Source: Tabrizicola sp. (lineage in GTDB: Bacteria; Pseudomonadota; Alphaproteobacteria; Rhodobacterales; Rhodobacteraceae). From it: 64,000 bases of DNA. The stretch is from positions 219,575-283,574 of the forward strand of contig NZ_JAUXZE010000009.1 in the NCBI RefSeq assembly GCF_030694085.1, read 5' to 3'. Below, one piece after another: positions 1-7,765 of this stretch. The position numbers were made by a program, and so were the translations under genes. The notes beneath the pieces are model-generated. The model did not search any database and was not told the origin of the DNA. It saw only the letters and a list, made by a program, of their open reading frames with translations. Position 1 is the first letter of the stretch, and each line of letters starts with the position of its first letter.

Positions 1-731
1 AGAAGGATGATCGCCAGCGCCTCGTCATAATTGAAAAGGTCGAAGGCAACCTTGAGGTCGACCCCGATGCCACCTGCCCCGACCAGGCCCAGGGCAGCAG
101 AGCCACGCACGGATTTTTCCAGCGCGAAGAGCGAGGTAGCGGTGAAAGACGGCAGGCAGGCTGGGATCACGGCGGACCCGATGATGCCAAGGCGGCTGGC
201 CCCGATGGCGCGCAGGGCGTCCTGCGGGCCGGGGTCGGTCTCCTCCATCGCTTCGGCAAAGAAACGACCGGCAAAGCCGATCTTGTCGACCATGATCGCC
301 ATGACCCCGGCAGCGGGCCCAAGGCCGACGATGATGATGAAGATGATCGCCCAGACAAGGTCGGGGACCGTGCGGAAAAGCGCGATGACCGCGCGGGCGG
401 CGTGGCGAACCAGCGGGTGCGGGGACAGACGGTCAGTCGCCAGGATCGCGAAGGGGAGCGCCAGGATTAGGCCCAGGAAGCAGCCCGCGACCGCCATCTG
501 CAACGTCTCCAGAAGCTTCCAGCTGATGGGCACGATCCGGGTGAAGTCCGGCGGGAACATCTGGGTCAACATGCCCGACGGCGCGAAAAGGCGGGCGATG
601 CCACTGCCCAGCCGGTCAAGCGCGGGCGCGGTGGCGGCCAGCGAAGTGACGACCAGCGCCAGCACAGCCAGAAGGGCCGCGTATTCGACCAGGCTGCGAT
701 GCTGAAAGCGGGCAGGGGCAAAGGTGGTCAT
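1..731 (-). CDS. phnE: Phosphonate ABC transporter permease PhnE (3' end outside window)
   Basis: Inner-membrane permease of the phosphonate/phosphite-type ABC importer. The minus strand reads open from ATG at 731 off the left edge, giving about 243 residues of a family usually 260-290 long, so only the C-terminus is missing. Hydrophobic segments lie near residues 15-33, 78-98 and 118-145. The cytoplasmic-loop region (EAMEETDPGPQDALRAIGAS, about residues 160-179) is the expected PhnE-type EAA loop that contacts the ATPase. The start overlaps the phnC stop by 4 bp (ATGA), so translation is probably coupled. It is the third gene of phnD-phnC-phnE. No C-P lyase genes are visible, so the substrate could be phosphonate, phosphite or a related compound. 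Confidence 0.9.
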   Translation of the reverse strand, partial: MTTFAPARFQHRSLVEYAALLAVLALVVTSLAATAPALDRLGSGIARLFAPSGMLTQMFPPDFTRIVPISWKLLETLQMAVAGCFLGLILALPFAILATDRLSPHPLVRHAARAVIALFRTVPDLVWAIIFIIIVGLGPAAGVMAIMVDKIGFAGRFFAEAMEETDPGPQDALRAIGASRLGIIGSAVIPACLPSFTATSLFALEKSVRGSAALGLVGAGGIGVDLKVAFDLFNYDEALAIIL

Positions 732-1531
732 GCGGCCTCGGCGTGGTCGAAGAAGTGGCGCAGGCTGGACGGGGTCGCGCGGCTGGTGGGCTGGTCAAGC
801 GCGATGCGCCCGTCGGCAAGGCCAAGGATGCGGTCGGAAAAGCGCAGCGTGTGTTCCAGCCGGTGCGAGATCACCAGAAGCGACAGGCCGTCGTCGCGCA
901 CCAGGTTCAGAAGCAGAGACATCACCTCTTCCCCGGTCTGCGGGTCCAGGCTGGCGTCAGGCTCGTCAGCCAGGATGAAGGCGGGGCGCTGCATCAGCAT
1001 GCGGGCAATGGCGACACGCTGCTGCTGGCCGCCGGACAGGCTGTCGACGCGCACCAGCGCCCGGTCGGCCAGCCCGACACGCGCAAGGCAGGCCATCGCC
1101 TCGTCGCGAACCGGGGCCGGGGCGAGCGACTGCGCCCAGGCGCGGGGGCCGGACATCCGGGCCTGGACACCGTGGATCACGTTCGACAGGGCGGACAGGC
1201 GGGGGACAAGATTGTGCCGCTGCCAGACGATGCCCACCTCGGCCCGAAACTGGCGCAAGGCTCGGGGGGACAGGGCGGGCACCTCGCGGCCAAGCATGCG
1301 GATCTGGCCCGACGTCGGCTCGATCAGACGCACCAGGCAGCGCAGCAGGGTTGACTTGCCCGATCCGTTCGCGCCGATCAGCGCCGTGGCCTGGCCAGGC
1401 GCCAGCGCGAAATCGAGGCCCTGCAGGACCTTGCGGCCCGGAAAGTCCTTGGTCAGACCCGCAACGGCAAGGACCGGCTCTGCAATAGCAGAGCCGGTCA
1501 GCGTCCGGGCGGGTAGGACCGGAGCGTTCAT
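728..1531 (-). CDS. phnC: Phosphonate ABC transporter ATP-binding protein PhnC
   Basis: ATPase that powers the phosphonate-type importer, 267 residues, typical for PhnC. Walker A GANGSGKST is at residues 53-61, the ABC signature LSGGQ at 165-169, and Walker B FILADE at about 185-190, followed by the D-loop SLD. The gene sits 7 bp downstream of phnD and overlaps phnE by 4 bp, so the three form one transcript. Regulation is probably by the Pho-box array upstream of phnD. The family assignment rests on the neighbouring PhnD and PhnE as well as the ATPase itself, since ABC ATPases are alike. Confidence 0.93.
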   Translation of the reverse strand: MNAPVLPARTLTGSAIAEPVLAVAGLTKDFPGRKVLQGLDFALAPGQATALIGANGSGKSTLLRCLVRLIEPTSGQIRMLGREVPALSPRALRQFRAEVGIVWQRHNLVPRLSALSNVIHGVQARMSGPRAWAQSLAPAPVRDEAMACLARVGLADRALVRVDSLSGGQQQRVAIARMLMQRPAFILADEPDASLDPQTGEEVMSLLLNLVRDDGLSLLVISHRLEHTLRFSDRILGLADGRIALDQPTSRATPSSLRHFFDHAEAA

Positions 1532-1538
1532 GGCGAGA

Positions 1539-2405
1539 TCACTCGCCGACGAATTCGGTGAACTCGGTGATGCCGATGTTCTCGAACATCTTGCGCACCA
1601 CGTCGTAATCCGCGTTCGTCACCGAGGCGTTGAACTTGCCGCCGATGTACTTGGCGTTTTCCTCGGTCGAGGTCAGTGCCGCCAGGATCGCCTCGTTGTT
1701 GTCGGCAAAGGTCTTGCGCACGGTCTCGACCACCTCGGGCGCGACCTTCGAGGACGCGAGCAGGATGTCGTCGGGCAGCTGTGGTCCCTTCACCAGGACG
1801 CGGAACTTCTGGTCAGGGAACTTTCCGGTGATGCTGTCGATGTGGGTCCGGTTCAGGCCGATCCCGGCAATATCGCCCGAGATCAGCGCCTCGACCGCGA
1901 CGTTGCGGTTCAGGAACACCGGCTCGTAGTCCACGGCATAGGTCAGCCCAGCCTGCGCCAGAAGATCGACCGGCCCCAGGTGTTGCGAGGTCGAGCCAAT
2001 CTCACCGAACGAAATCTTCTGCCCCTTCAGATCGGCAGGCGACTTGACCGCGCTGTCGTCCAGCACGACGACAGTCGAATAATAGTCCGGCCTGACCCAG
2101 GTCACGACCGGCTGGGCATCAAGGCGGGCGTTGAACACCACATACTCCGCCGGCCCGGTCAGCACGAAGTCGACCTGGTCGGCGGCCATCGCCTCGACCG
2201 CAACCGTGCGGCCCGAGACCGGGAAGAACTCGACCTTCAGGCCCGAGGCCGCCTCGAACGCGTCCTTGAACGGCCCCATCTCGCGCTGCAAAGCCTCCAT
2301 CCCGTCGATGTCGGTGACGGCGAAGCGGATCGTGTCCTGGGCAGCGGCCTGGGTGGCCGCGGCAAGGCCGATGGCCAGAAGGCCCGAGGCGAGGAGGTGT
2401 TTCAT
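1539..2405 (-). CDS. phnD: Phosphate/phosphonate ABC transporter substrate-binding protein PhnD
   Basis: Periplasmic binding protein for the PhnCDE-type importer, 288 residues. A Sec signal peptide occupies about residues 1-22 and ends in an AxA-type site (TQAAAQ). The mature protein begins with the family-typical beta-strand TIRFAVTDID and contains the FPVSGRTVAVEAMAADQVDF region of the PhnD lobe I. It is the first gene of the operon. Upstream, four 7-bp Pho-box repeats point to induction by phosphate starvation. Which phosphorus compound is bound cannot be told from sequence; PhnD-family proteins include phosphonate, phosphite and hypophosphite binders. Confidence 0.92.
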   Translation of the reverse strand: MKHLLASGLLAIGLAAATQAAAQDTIRFAVTDIDGMEALQREMGPFKDAFEAASGLKVEFFPVSGRTVAVEAMAADQVDFVLTGPAEYVVFNARLDAQPVVTWVRPDYYSTVVVLDDSAVKSPADLKGQKISFGEIGSTSQHLGPVDLLAQAGLTYAVDYEPVFLNRNVAVEALISGDIAGIGLNRTHIDSITGKFPDQKFRVLVKGPQLPDDILLASSKVAPEVVETVRKTFADNNEAILAALTSTEENAKYIGGKFNASVTNADYDVVRKMFENIGITEFTEFVGE

Positions 2406-2457
2406 GGCGGGGACGTCCTTGTCAGGTGATGCTGAAAAGGGCGGATAGCACTGCCGA

Positions 2458-2497
2458 ACGACAGCCTTGCGACGGTCAGGTTACAGTCCTGCGACAG
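2458..2497 (-). promoter_or_regulatory. Array of four Pho-box repeats upstream of phnD
   Basis: On the minus strand four 7-mers follow each other with exactly 4-nt spacers: CTGTCGC (2497-2491), CTGTAAC (2486-2480), CCGTCGC (2475-2469) and CTGTCGT (2464-2458). The 11-bp period and the CTGT(C/A)A-like core match PhoB-binding Pho boxes. A possible -10 (TATCCG) follows at about 2447-2442. The array ends 52 bp before the phnD start codon. Confidence 0.8.
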
Positions 2498-2513
2498 AGC
2501 GCGCTGCAAGCGA

Positions 2514-2542
2514 AAGGCCCGGCCGCTGTGCGACCGGGCCTT
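2514..2542 (-). terminator. Intrinsic terminator-like hairpin downstream of trcR
   Basis: A perfect 9-bp stem AAGGCCCGG/CCGGGCCTT (2514-2522 and 2534-2542) with an 11-nt loop lies 24 bp past the trcR stop. On the minus strand it is followed by only a short TTT run, so it is a moderate terminator. It also insulates the Pho-regulated phn promoter. Confidence 0.6.
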
Positions 2543-2566
2543 GTCCCGTAGAGTCCGATGCTGCGA

Positions 2567-3325
2567 TCAGTGGCGGCGGTCGTCTTCGTCCTCGTCGTCG
2601 TCCTGCTCGCCCGCAGGCAGGTTGAAGAAACTGTCGGCATCCGAGAAATCGGACGCCGGGCTGTCGTCTTTTTCCTCGTCGCCGAAAACCTCCAGCCCCG
2701 AGAGGGACGAGGGCATCCGCGCGTCGGGCGCCATGCCCAGCGACTGCTCGGTCGACACCAGCTTGCGGCGTTCGTCGTCGGACATCACCACGCCGTCAGC
2801 CGCCTTCTTGCGCGCGGCGGCCTGAACGGCGGTGTCAAGTTCGGTCTGCTTGCACAGCCCCAGGGCGACGGGGTCGATGGGCTGGATCGAGCCGATGTTC
2901 CAGTGCGTCCGCTCACGGATCGACTGGATCGTGGGCTTGGTGGTGCCAACCAGCTTGCCGATGGCGCCGTCCGACAATTCGGGGTGGAATTTCACCAGCC
3001 ACAGGATCGCGGCCGGACGGTCCTGGCGCTTGGACAGGGGGGTATAGCGCGGGCCACGGCGCTTTTCCTCGCCCACGGCGGCGGCGTTGAACTTCAGCTT
3101 CATGCGGTACAGCGGGTCGGCCTGGGCGCGGGTGATCTCGATCGGGTCAAGCTGGTTGTTGGCGACCGGGTCGAAGCCCTTGACCCCGGTTGCCACGTCG
3201 CCATCGGCAATCCCCTGGACTTCCAGCTCGTGCATCCCGCAGAAATCGGCGATCTGGGCAAAGCTCAGCGTCGTGTTGTCCACCAGCCAGACGGCAGTGG
3301 CCTTGGCCATAAGCGGTTTCGACAT
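2567..3325 (-). CDS. trcR: Cell-cycle transcriptional regulator TrcR (DUF1013 family)
   Basis: A 252-residue protein of the alphaproteobacteria-specific DUF1013/TrcR family. The N-terminus (residues 1-60) carries MAKATAVWLVDNTTLSF followed by FAQIADFCGMH and the GIADGDVATGVKG segment. A central helix-turn-helix-like stretch (LSDGAIGKLVGTTKPTIQSI) is at about 119-138, and the tail is strongly acidic (DDDEDEDD). The family is almost universal in Rhodobacterales and Caulobacterales and is described as controlling cell-cycle transcription. It is transcribed alone. The start ATG at 3325 is preceded by an AGGAGA-type ribosome site on the minus strand (3337-3331). Confidence 0.85.
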   Translation of the reverse strand: MSKPLMAKATAVWLVDNTTLSFAQIADFCGMHELEVQGIADGDVATGVKGFDPVANNQLDPIEITRAQADPLYRMKLKFNAAAVGEEKRRGPRYTPLSKRQDRPAAILWLVKFHPELSDGAIGKLVGTTKPTIQSIRERTHWNIGSIQPIDPVALGLCKQTELDTAVQAAARKKAADGVVMSDDERRKLVSTEQSLGMAPDARMPSSLSGLEVFGDEEKDDSPASDFSDADSFFNLPAGEQDDDEDEDDRRH

Positions 3326-3450
3326 CGGATCTCTCCTTTACAAACCTGTCCCGTGCCGGGAAAACGGCTGCGGGCCTGGCCCGCGAGTTCCACGATTTCG
3401 GGGAATTCAGGCGCCCATATAGGGCCGAAATGCGCAAAGGGGAAGCGAAA

Positions 3451-4089
3451 ATGCGCCTGTTCCTGTTGGCCATCGCGGCTTTGTGCTGGTCCGGTGCCGC
3501 ACAGGCGGAAGGCGAACAGGCCGGGGACTTCGACTATTACGTCCTGTCGCTGTCCTGGTCCGCAGCCTGGTGTGCGCTGGAGGGCGATTCCCGCGACGAC
3601 CCGCAATGCGACGTGGGTCGCGGGTTGACCTTCGTGCTGCATGGTCTTTGGCCGCAGTATGAGGACGGTTGGCCGTCGTTCTGCCGCACGGCCCAGCGCG
3701 ACCCGACCCGCACCGAGACCGCCGCGATGGCAGACATCATGGGCGGGGCCGGGCTGGCGTTCTACCAGTGGAAGAAGCACGGGCGCTGTTCGGGCCTGTC
3801 CGCGCCCGACTATTTCCGCACCGCACGCGCGGCTTATGACCGCGTCGCGGTTCCCGGATTTCTGGAAGACGTCTCCCGCCGCCTTCAGGTCCCGGCGGCA
3901 GTCGTCGAGGAGGCGTTTCTGGAAGCAAACCCCGACCTTGCGCGCGACCAGATCACCATCACCTGCAAGGCGGGCCTGATCCAGGAGGCCCGGATCTGCC
4001 TGACCCGCGGTCTGGACTTCCGGCGCTGTGGCGACGACGTGATCCGGGACTGCCGGTTGACCGACGCCGTGCTGGAGCCGGTCCGTTAA
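3451..4089 (+). CDS. Secreted ribonuclease T2 family protein
   Basis: Predicted periplasmic or secreted RNA-cleaving enzyme of the RNase T2 fold, about 212 residues. Both catalytic signatures are present: CAS1 as FVLHGLWPQY (catalytic His, about residues 61-70) and CAS2 as WKKHGRCSG (about 107-115). A Sec signal peptide spans residues 1-19 from the chosen start. An upstream in-frame ATG at 3430 is less likely, because AAAGGGGAAG (3437-3445) gives good ribosome-site spacing to 3451 and places the signal peptide at the N-terminus. Cysteines are plentiful, consistent with an oxidised, exported protein. It is monocistronic between trcR and a convergent oxidoreductase gene. Confidence 0.9.
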   Translation: MRLFLLAIAALCWSGAAQAEGEQAGDFDYYVLSLSWSAAWCALEGDSRDDPQCDVGRGLTFVLHGLWPQYEDGWPSFCRTAQRDPTRTETAAMADIMGGAGLAFYQWKKHGRCSGLSAPDYFRTARAAYDRVAVPGFLEDVSRRLQVPAAVVEEAFLEANPDLARDQITITCKAGLIQEARICLTRGLDFRRCGDDVIRDCRLTDAVLEPVR

Positions 4090-4315
4090 TGTGGCAGGCG
4101 GGATCGAAAGAAAATTGCGCGTTCTGAGGGGATTTAAGGAAAAATGGCGGTTGTCCAATATCCGGGTCCCGACGCGGCTGGGGTCCGCACCGGGAAAACA
4201 AACGTCTGGATCGAAACCTCCGACCCCGCCTGACCTAAGTTGACCTTACGTCAAGCTCACACCACCGTGAAGTCACGGGCCGGACGAAATGGAGGCGAAA
4301 GAGGTAAGGAATTCC

Positions 4316-5308
4316 TTACGGGTTGACCCGCAGCACGATCTTTCCGACATGACCGCCGGATTCGATCCGCCAATGCGCCGCCGGGGCGTCGGGCAGGTCG
4401 TATTCGCTGTCCATCACCACCTTGACCGCACCGCGTTCAATCATCGGCCAGATGTTTTCCTCAACCGCTTTGGCGATCTTTGCCTTGGCGAGGTCCGACT
4501 GCGGCCGCAGGGTGGACCCAGTCAGGACCAGCCGCCGCGTCATCAGCTCCGCCAGATTCAGGGTGATCTTGGCCCCTTGCAGGAAGGCGATCTGCACCAG
4601 CCGACCGCCGTCGGCGAGCGCCTTGAAGTTCCGCTCGATGTACGGTCCGCCCACCATGTCCAGGATCAGGTTCGCCCCGCCGAAACCCTTCATCTCGGCC
4701 ACAAAGTCCGTCTCGCGGTAATTGAAGGCCGCTTCGGCCCCAAGATCGCGGCAAACCTGGCACTTTTCATCGCTTCCCGCCGTGGCGAAAACCCGGGCGC
4801 CAAGGGCATGCGCAATCTGGATCGCCGTCGTCCCGATCCCGCTGGTGCCGCCGTGGACCAGGAACCGTTCACCCCCGCGCAAGCCACCGCGCATCACCAC
4901 ATTGGACCAGACGGTGAAGCAGGTCTCGGGCAGGCAGGCGGCTTCCTTCAGCGACACACCACTGGGAATCGGCAGGGCATGTGCTTCGGGCGTCGCCACG
5001 TATTCGGCGTAGCCGCCACCGGGCAGCAGGGCGCAGACCTGGTCGCCGATCTTCCAGCGCGTCACGCCCGGCCCCACTTCGACCACCGTCCCCGAACATT
5101 CCAGCCCCGGCAGGGGCGAGGCCGAGGGTGGTGGCGCATAAGCCCCGGCCCGCTGCAGGGCATCGGGTCTGTTCACCCCGGCATAGGCGACGCGGATGAT
5201 GATCTGGCCGTGACCCGGAACCGGAACCGGCACCGAGGTCGGTTGCAGCACATCCGGCCCCCCGGGGGACGAAATCTCGATTGCAAGCATGCTGTGCGAC
5301 AGGGTCAT
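4316..5308 (-). CDS. NAD(P)H-quinone oxidoreductase, PIG3/QOR type
   Basis: Zinc-independent medium-chain dehydrogenase/reductase of the PIG3 quinone oxidoreductase group, about 330 residues. The N-terminal GroES-like half holds YAGVNRPDALQRAG and LPGLECSGTVVEVGPGV. The Rossmann half shows LVHGGTSGIGTTAIQIAHALGA, the usual NADPH-binding motif, and LGAEAAFNY. It reduces quinones or alpha,beta-unsaturated carbonyls with NADPH. Start 5308 is chosen because AAAGGACCAAGG precedes it directly; a longer reading frame from 5368 lacks this. It lies 13 bp downstream of the COQ9 gene and is probably co-transcribed with it, a pairing common in this family of bacteria. Confidence 0.9.
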   Translation of the reverse strand: MTLSHSMLAIEISSPGGPDVLQPTSVPVPVPGHGQIIIRVAYAGVNRPDALQRAGAYAPPPSASPLPGLECSGTVVEVGPGVTRWKIGDQVCALLPGGGYAEYVATPEAHALPIPSGVSLKEAACLPETCFTVWSNVVMRGGLRGGERFLVHGGTSGIGTTAIQIAHALGARVFATAGSDEKCQVCRDLGAEAAFNYRETDFVAEMKGFGGANLILDMVGGPYIERNFKALADGGRLVQIAFLQGAKITLNLAELMTRRLVLTGSTLRPQSDLAKAKIAKAVEENIWPMIERGAVKVVMDSEYDLPDAPAAHWRIESGGHVGKIVLRVNP

Positions 5309-5321
5309 CCTTGGTCCTTTG

Positions 5322-5996
5322 CTATCGCCGAATCCAGCCGGGCAGGTCTGACGGCAGTCTTGGCGCACGAATGCTTTCCAGAATCTTGCCGGGACCCCGC
5401 ATCATTGCCTCGCCCAATCGATTTTCCTGCAACCGCTTCGTCAGGCTGCCGAATTGCATCACTTCTTCGATCCGGCGGTCCAGGAATTCCCAGGTATCGT
5501 GCTGACCGGGGGAGTCGTCGCCCAGCCAGAACAGCACTGTCGAGGCATAGACCCCCGACAGGGTCGCGCGCTTGCTGTACCAGCTGAAATCCTGCGACTT
5601 ATCGCCCAGCGCAGTCCAGATCCGGTCCGCCGTCCCCCAGATCGCCCGCGCCCCGTCGGCGGCATGGATCGGCAGGGCGAAAAGGGTGGTGCCCCGACGC
5701 GCAAGCTCCTTGTCCGAAAGCTCCAGCCGGGTGCGGACCGCCTTGGCGACCCGGTCCCGGAAAGCCACGTTCTTCAAGTCCAGTTTCGCCAGCTGCGTCG
5801 CCATCGCGTCATCGCCGCGCTGGTGGTAGGCCAGCGCAAGGTCCACCCCGCCCCGCGGGAACAGTGCGCGAGCCAAAGCCGGTGCAACGCCGGACTGGGT
5901 GATCGCCGCCTTCAAGGTCGCTTCGGACCAGCCGTCGAACGGCACGTGCGAAAGCGCCGCATTCAGCACGCGGGCCTTGATTTCGTCCTCGGGCAT
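5322..5996 (-). CDS. coq9: COQ9 family protein (ubiquinone biosynthesis)
   Basis: Homologue of the TetR-fold lipid-binding protein COQ9, 224 residues, the usual bacterial length. It shows VLNAALSHVPFDGWSEATLKAA near the N-terminus (an HTH-derived fold that lost DNA binding in this family), and the C-terminal lipid-binding block with STVLFWLGDDS and TWEFLDRRIEEVMQFG. In mitochondria COQ9 presents intermediates to COQ7; the bacterial role is inferred to be similar. It is divergent from rpsU and leads the small operon with the quinone oxidoreductase. Confidence 0.87.
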   Translation of the reverse strand: MPEDEIKARVLNAALSHVPFDGWSEATLKAAITQSGVAPALARALFPRGGVDLALAYHQRGDDAMATQLAKLDLKNVAFRDRVAKAVRTRLELSDKELARRGTTLFALPIHAADGARAIWGTADRIWTALGDKSQDFSWYSKRATLSGVYASTVLFWLGDDSPGQHDTWEFLDRRIEEVMQFGSLTKRLQENRLGEAMMRGPGKILESIRAPRLPSDLPGWIRR

Positions 5997-6096
5997 GGCG
6001 TTCTCCTCTTGGTAGACAAGCCGGTGTCGCTTTGATATAGCGCCCCAGCCTGCACATCATAGTGCAACTCTAGCTTAGGAAGGTGGTGACAACCAC

Positions 6097-6303
6097 ATGC
6101 AGGTCAGCGTCCGCGACAACAACGTCGAACAGGCTCTCCGTGCTCTGAAGAAAAAACTTCAGCGTGAAGGTGTGTTTCGTGAAATGAAGCTCAAGCAACA
6201 TTTCGAGAAGCCCTCCGTCAAGAAGGCACGCGAACAAGCCGAAGCCGTGCGCCGTGCAAGGAAACTTGCGCGGAAGAAGCTTCAGCGCGAAGGCGGTCTC
6301 TAA
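6097..6303 (+). CDS. rpsU: 30S ribosomal protein S21
   Basis: Small-subunit ribosomal protein bS21, 68 residues, very basic. It matches the family throughout: [20 protein letters not shown] at the N-terminus, [17 protein letters not shown] in the middle and a lysine/arginine-rich helix at the end. It assists 30S initiation at the anti-Shine-Dalgarno end of 16S rRNA. An upstream AGGAAGG (6076-6082) serves as ribosome site. The gene is monocistronic and followed by a strong terminator. Confidence 0.97.
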   Translation: MQVSVRDNNVEQALRALKKKLQREGVFREMKLKQHFEKPSVKKAREQAEAVRRARKLARKKLQREGGL

Positions 6304-6344
6304 GACGTCTCAAGCGACACTGGGGAAGCGATTCCCGCCCGATC

Positions 6345-6377
6345 AACCCCCGTCCGCGAGGCCGGGGGTTTTTCTTT
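6345..6377 (+). terminator. Rho-independent terminator of rpsU
   Basis: Stem AACCCCC (6345-6351) pairs with GGGGGTT (6364-6370). It is followed by a T-rich tract (TTTTTCTTT), 41 bp after the rpsU stop codon. Confidence 0.85.
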
Positions 6378-6561
6378 GCCCGCCTTTGGGCCCTCGGCGA
6401 CCCCATGGTCTGCCTCCTGAAAAGGCACTGGATAACCTAAGGTTGTGTGGCGACATTGTGGCGAAGCCGTGGTGCAACTTGGGCGGGCATCAACAATCTA
6501 TTTCCAATTGTTGCCACATTTAACAGTTTTCTGCCGCAATGAGACGGCCTACCGTTCCCAC

Positions 6562-7164
6562 ATGATCGAGCTTCGCAAACACCCCCGCCAAGACCGCTCC
6601 CGCGCAAAAGTGAACGGGATCCTCGCCGCCGCAGCCGACCTCTGCTCGGGTCGAGGGCTGGATGCTCTGACGACGAACGCCGTCGCAGCGCGGGCCGGGG
6701 TCTCGATCGGGTCGCTGTATCAGTACTTCCCCGGCAAACACGCGCTTCTCGCTGCCCTGATCCGGGCCGAGCGGGCAAATCTGCTGGAAGCGGTCGAACG
6801 GATCGTCAGCTCGGATGCGGCGCACACCTTGACCCATCTGGTTGACGAGCTGATCGAGGCGACGGTGGCGCATTACCTGGCCCGCCCCTCGCTGTCGCGG
6901 ACGCTGAACCTGGCCCGCAGCCAGATGCCGCCGGACCCGGAAGCCGCCGAGTTTTCGGCCCGCATCACCGTGCTGATCGCCGCCCGTCTGGACGAACTGA
7001 AGATCCAGCGCCCCGAGACGACGGCGCAGGACATCCTGGCCATCCTGCGCGGCATGATCGACGCCGCCAGCGAGGCGCACGAGGCCGACCGTGGCGCGTT
7101 GACCGACCGCACCCGCCGCGCGGTCATGGGCTACCTGCAGGGTTATCAGCAGGTCGCAGCCTAG
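6562..7164 (+). CDS. TetR/AcrR family transcriptional regulator
   Basis: DNA-binding repressor of about 200 residues. The N-terminal helix-turn-helix is clear: ILAAAADLCSGRGLDALTTN, then VAARAGVSIGSLYQYFPGKH with the diagnostic tyrosine/phenylalanine recognition helix, about residues 15-60. The C-terminal ligand domain is diverse, as usual. The frame is open further upstream (to 6445), but the ATG at 6562 (MIELRKHPRQDRS) puts the helix-turn-helix in the normal place. No divergent target gene is adjacent: the neighbour on the right is a convergent asnC-type gene with overlapping 3' ends. Its regulon cannot be inferred. Confidence 0.88.
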   Translation: MIELRKHPRQDRSRAKVNGILAAAADLCSGRGLDALTTNAVAARAGVSIGSLYQYFPGKHALLAALIRAERANLLEAVERIVSSDAAHTLTHLVDELIEATVAHYLARPSLSRTLNLARSQMPPDPEAAEFSARITVLIAARLDELKIQRPETTAQDILAILRGMIDAASEAHEADRGALTDRTRRAVMGYLQGYQQVAA

Positions 7165-7625
7165 ACCGCCAGCGCTGTCGTCTTCACCACGGTTCGCAGC
7201 GCAAAGCTGGACTGCATCTGCCGCACACCCGGCAGGCGGCTCAGGAATTGCCGGTGGATGCGGGCGAAGTCCTCGGTATCCTCGGCCATCAGTTTCAGCA
7301 GGTAGTCCGCCGTCCCGGCCATCAGGTGACACTCCAACAGGTCGGGCACCTTGGCAACCTCACGCTCGAAGGCATCCAGCAGGTCCTCGGCCTGGCTTTG
7401 CAGGGTGATCTCGACGAAGACCGTCGTCATTCGCCCCATGCGCCGCGCGTCCAGCAGGGCGACGTACCCCGCGATGAACCCATCTTCCTCCAGCCGCTGC
7501 ACCCGGCGGTGACAGGCCGAAGGCGACAGATTCACCGCTTCGCTAAGCTCGGCGTTGGTGATCCGGCCGTTCTTCTGCAACACGGTCAGGATGCGGCGGT
7601 CGGTGGCGTCAAGGTCAAGGGGCAT
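7161..7625 (-). CDS. Lrp/AsnC family regulator, probable alanine dehydrogenase regulator (AldR-like)
   Basis: Feast/famine-type regulator, 154 residues, full length. The N-terminal winged helix is MPLDLDATDRRILTVLQKNGRITNAELSEAVNLSPSACHRRVQRLEEDGFI (residues 1-51, shown in part by motif ITNAELSEAVNLSPS). The C-terminal RAM domain contains DYLLKLMAEDTEDFARIH. It is transcribed divergently from ald over a 140-bp intergenic region carrying an inverted repeat, the classic arrangement for a regulator that senses alanine and activates alanine dehydrogenase. It overlaps the TetR gene by 4 bp at the 3' end. Confidence 0.9.
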   Translation of the reverse strand: MPLDLDATDRRILTVLQKNGRITNAELSEAVNLSPSACHRRVQRLEEDGFIAGYVALLDARRMGRMTTVFVEITLQSQAEDLLDAFEREVAKVPDLLECHLMAGTADYLLKLMAEDTEDFARIHRQFLSRLPGVRQMQSSFALRTVVKTTALAV

Positions 7626-7631
7626 GCAAGA

Positions 7632-7663
7632 TTCTTCGGTAAGGTGACGATTACTTCGAAGAA
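7632..7663. promoter_or_regulatory. Candidate AsnC-type operator between regulator gene and ald
   Basis: Inverted repeat TTCTTCG (7632-7638) ... CGAAGAA (7657-7663) with centres 25 bp apart, in a relatively AT-rich stretch directly upstream of the regulator gene start and about 100 bp before ald. The second arm contains the palindrome CTTCGAAG. The spacing suits an Lrp-family oligomer; assignment is by position. Confidence 0.45.
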
Positions 7664-7765
7664 GCTACGCATAATCAGCCTTCCAGCCAACCAGAATTCA
7701 AAGCATCGCCACCAAATCGGATCACGATTGCACCCACAGGGACCAGGTCCCACAGGGAGGAAATC

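Noticed and set aside
1..2405. C-P lyase phosphonate catabolism cluster
   Set aside because: Only phnD, phnC and phnE are present; no phnG-phnM-type gene is in the window. Limited to a transporter call.
699..2429. 576-residue plus-strand reading frame across phnC and phnD
   Set aside because: Antisense shadow of two well-recognised genes; composition (Arg/Gly/Ala rich) and lack of any motif fit chance frames in GC-rich DNA. The same applies to other long frames such as 21548-23548, 46293-48194, 41792-43732, 12212-13576 and 59490-61016.
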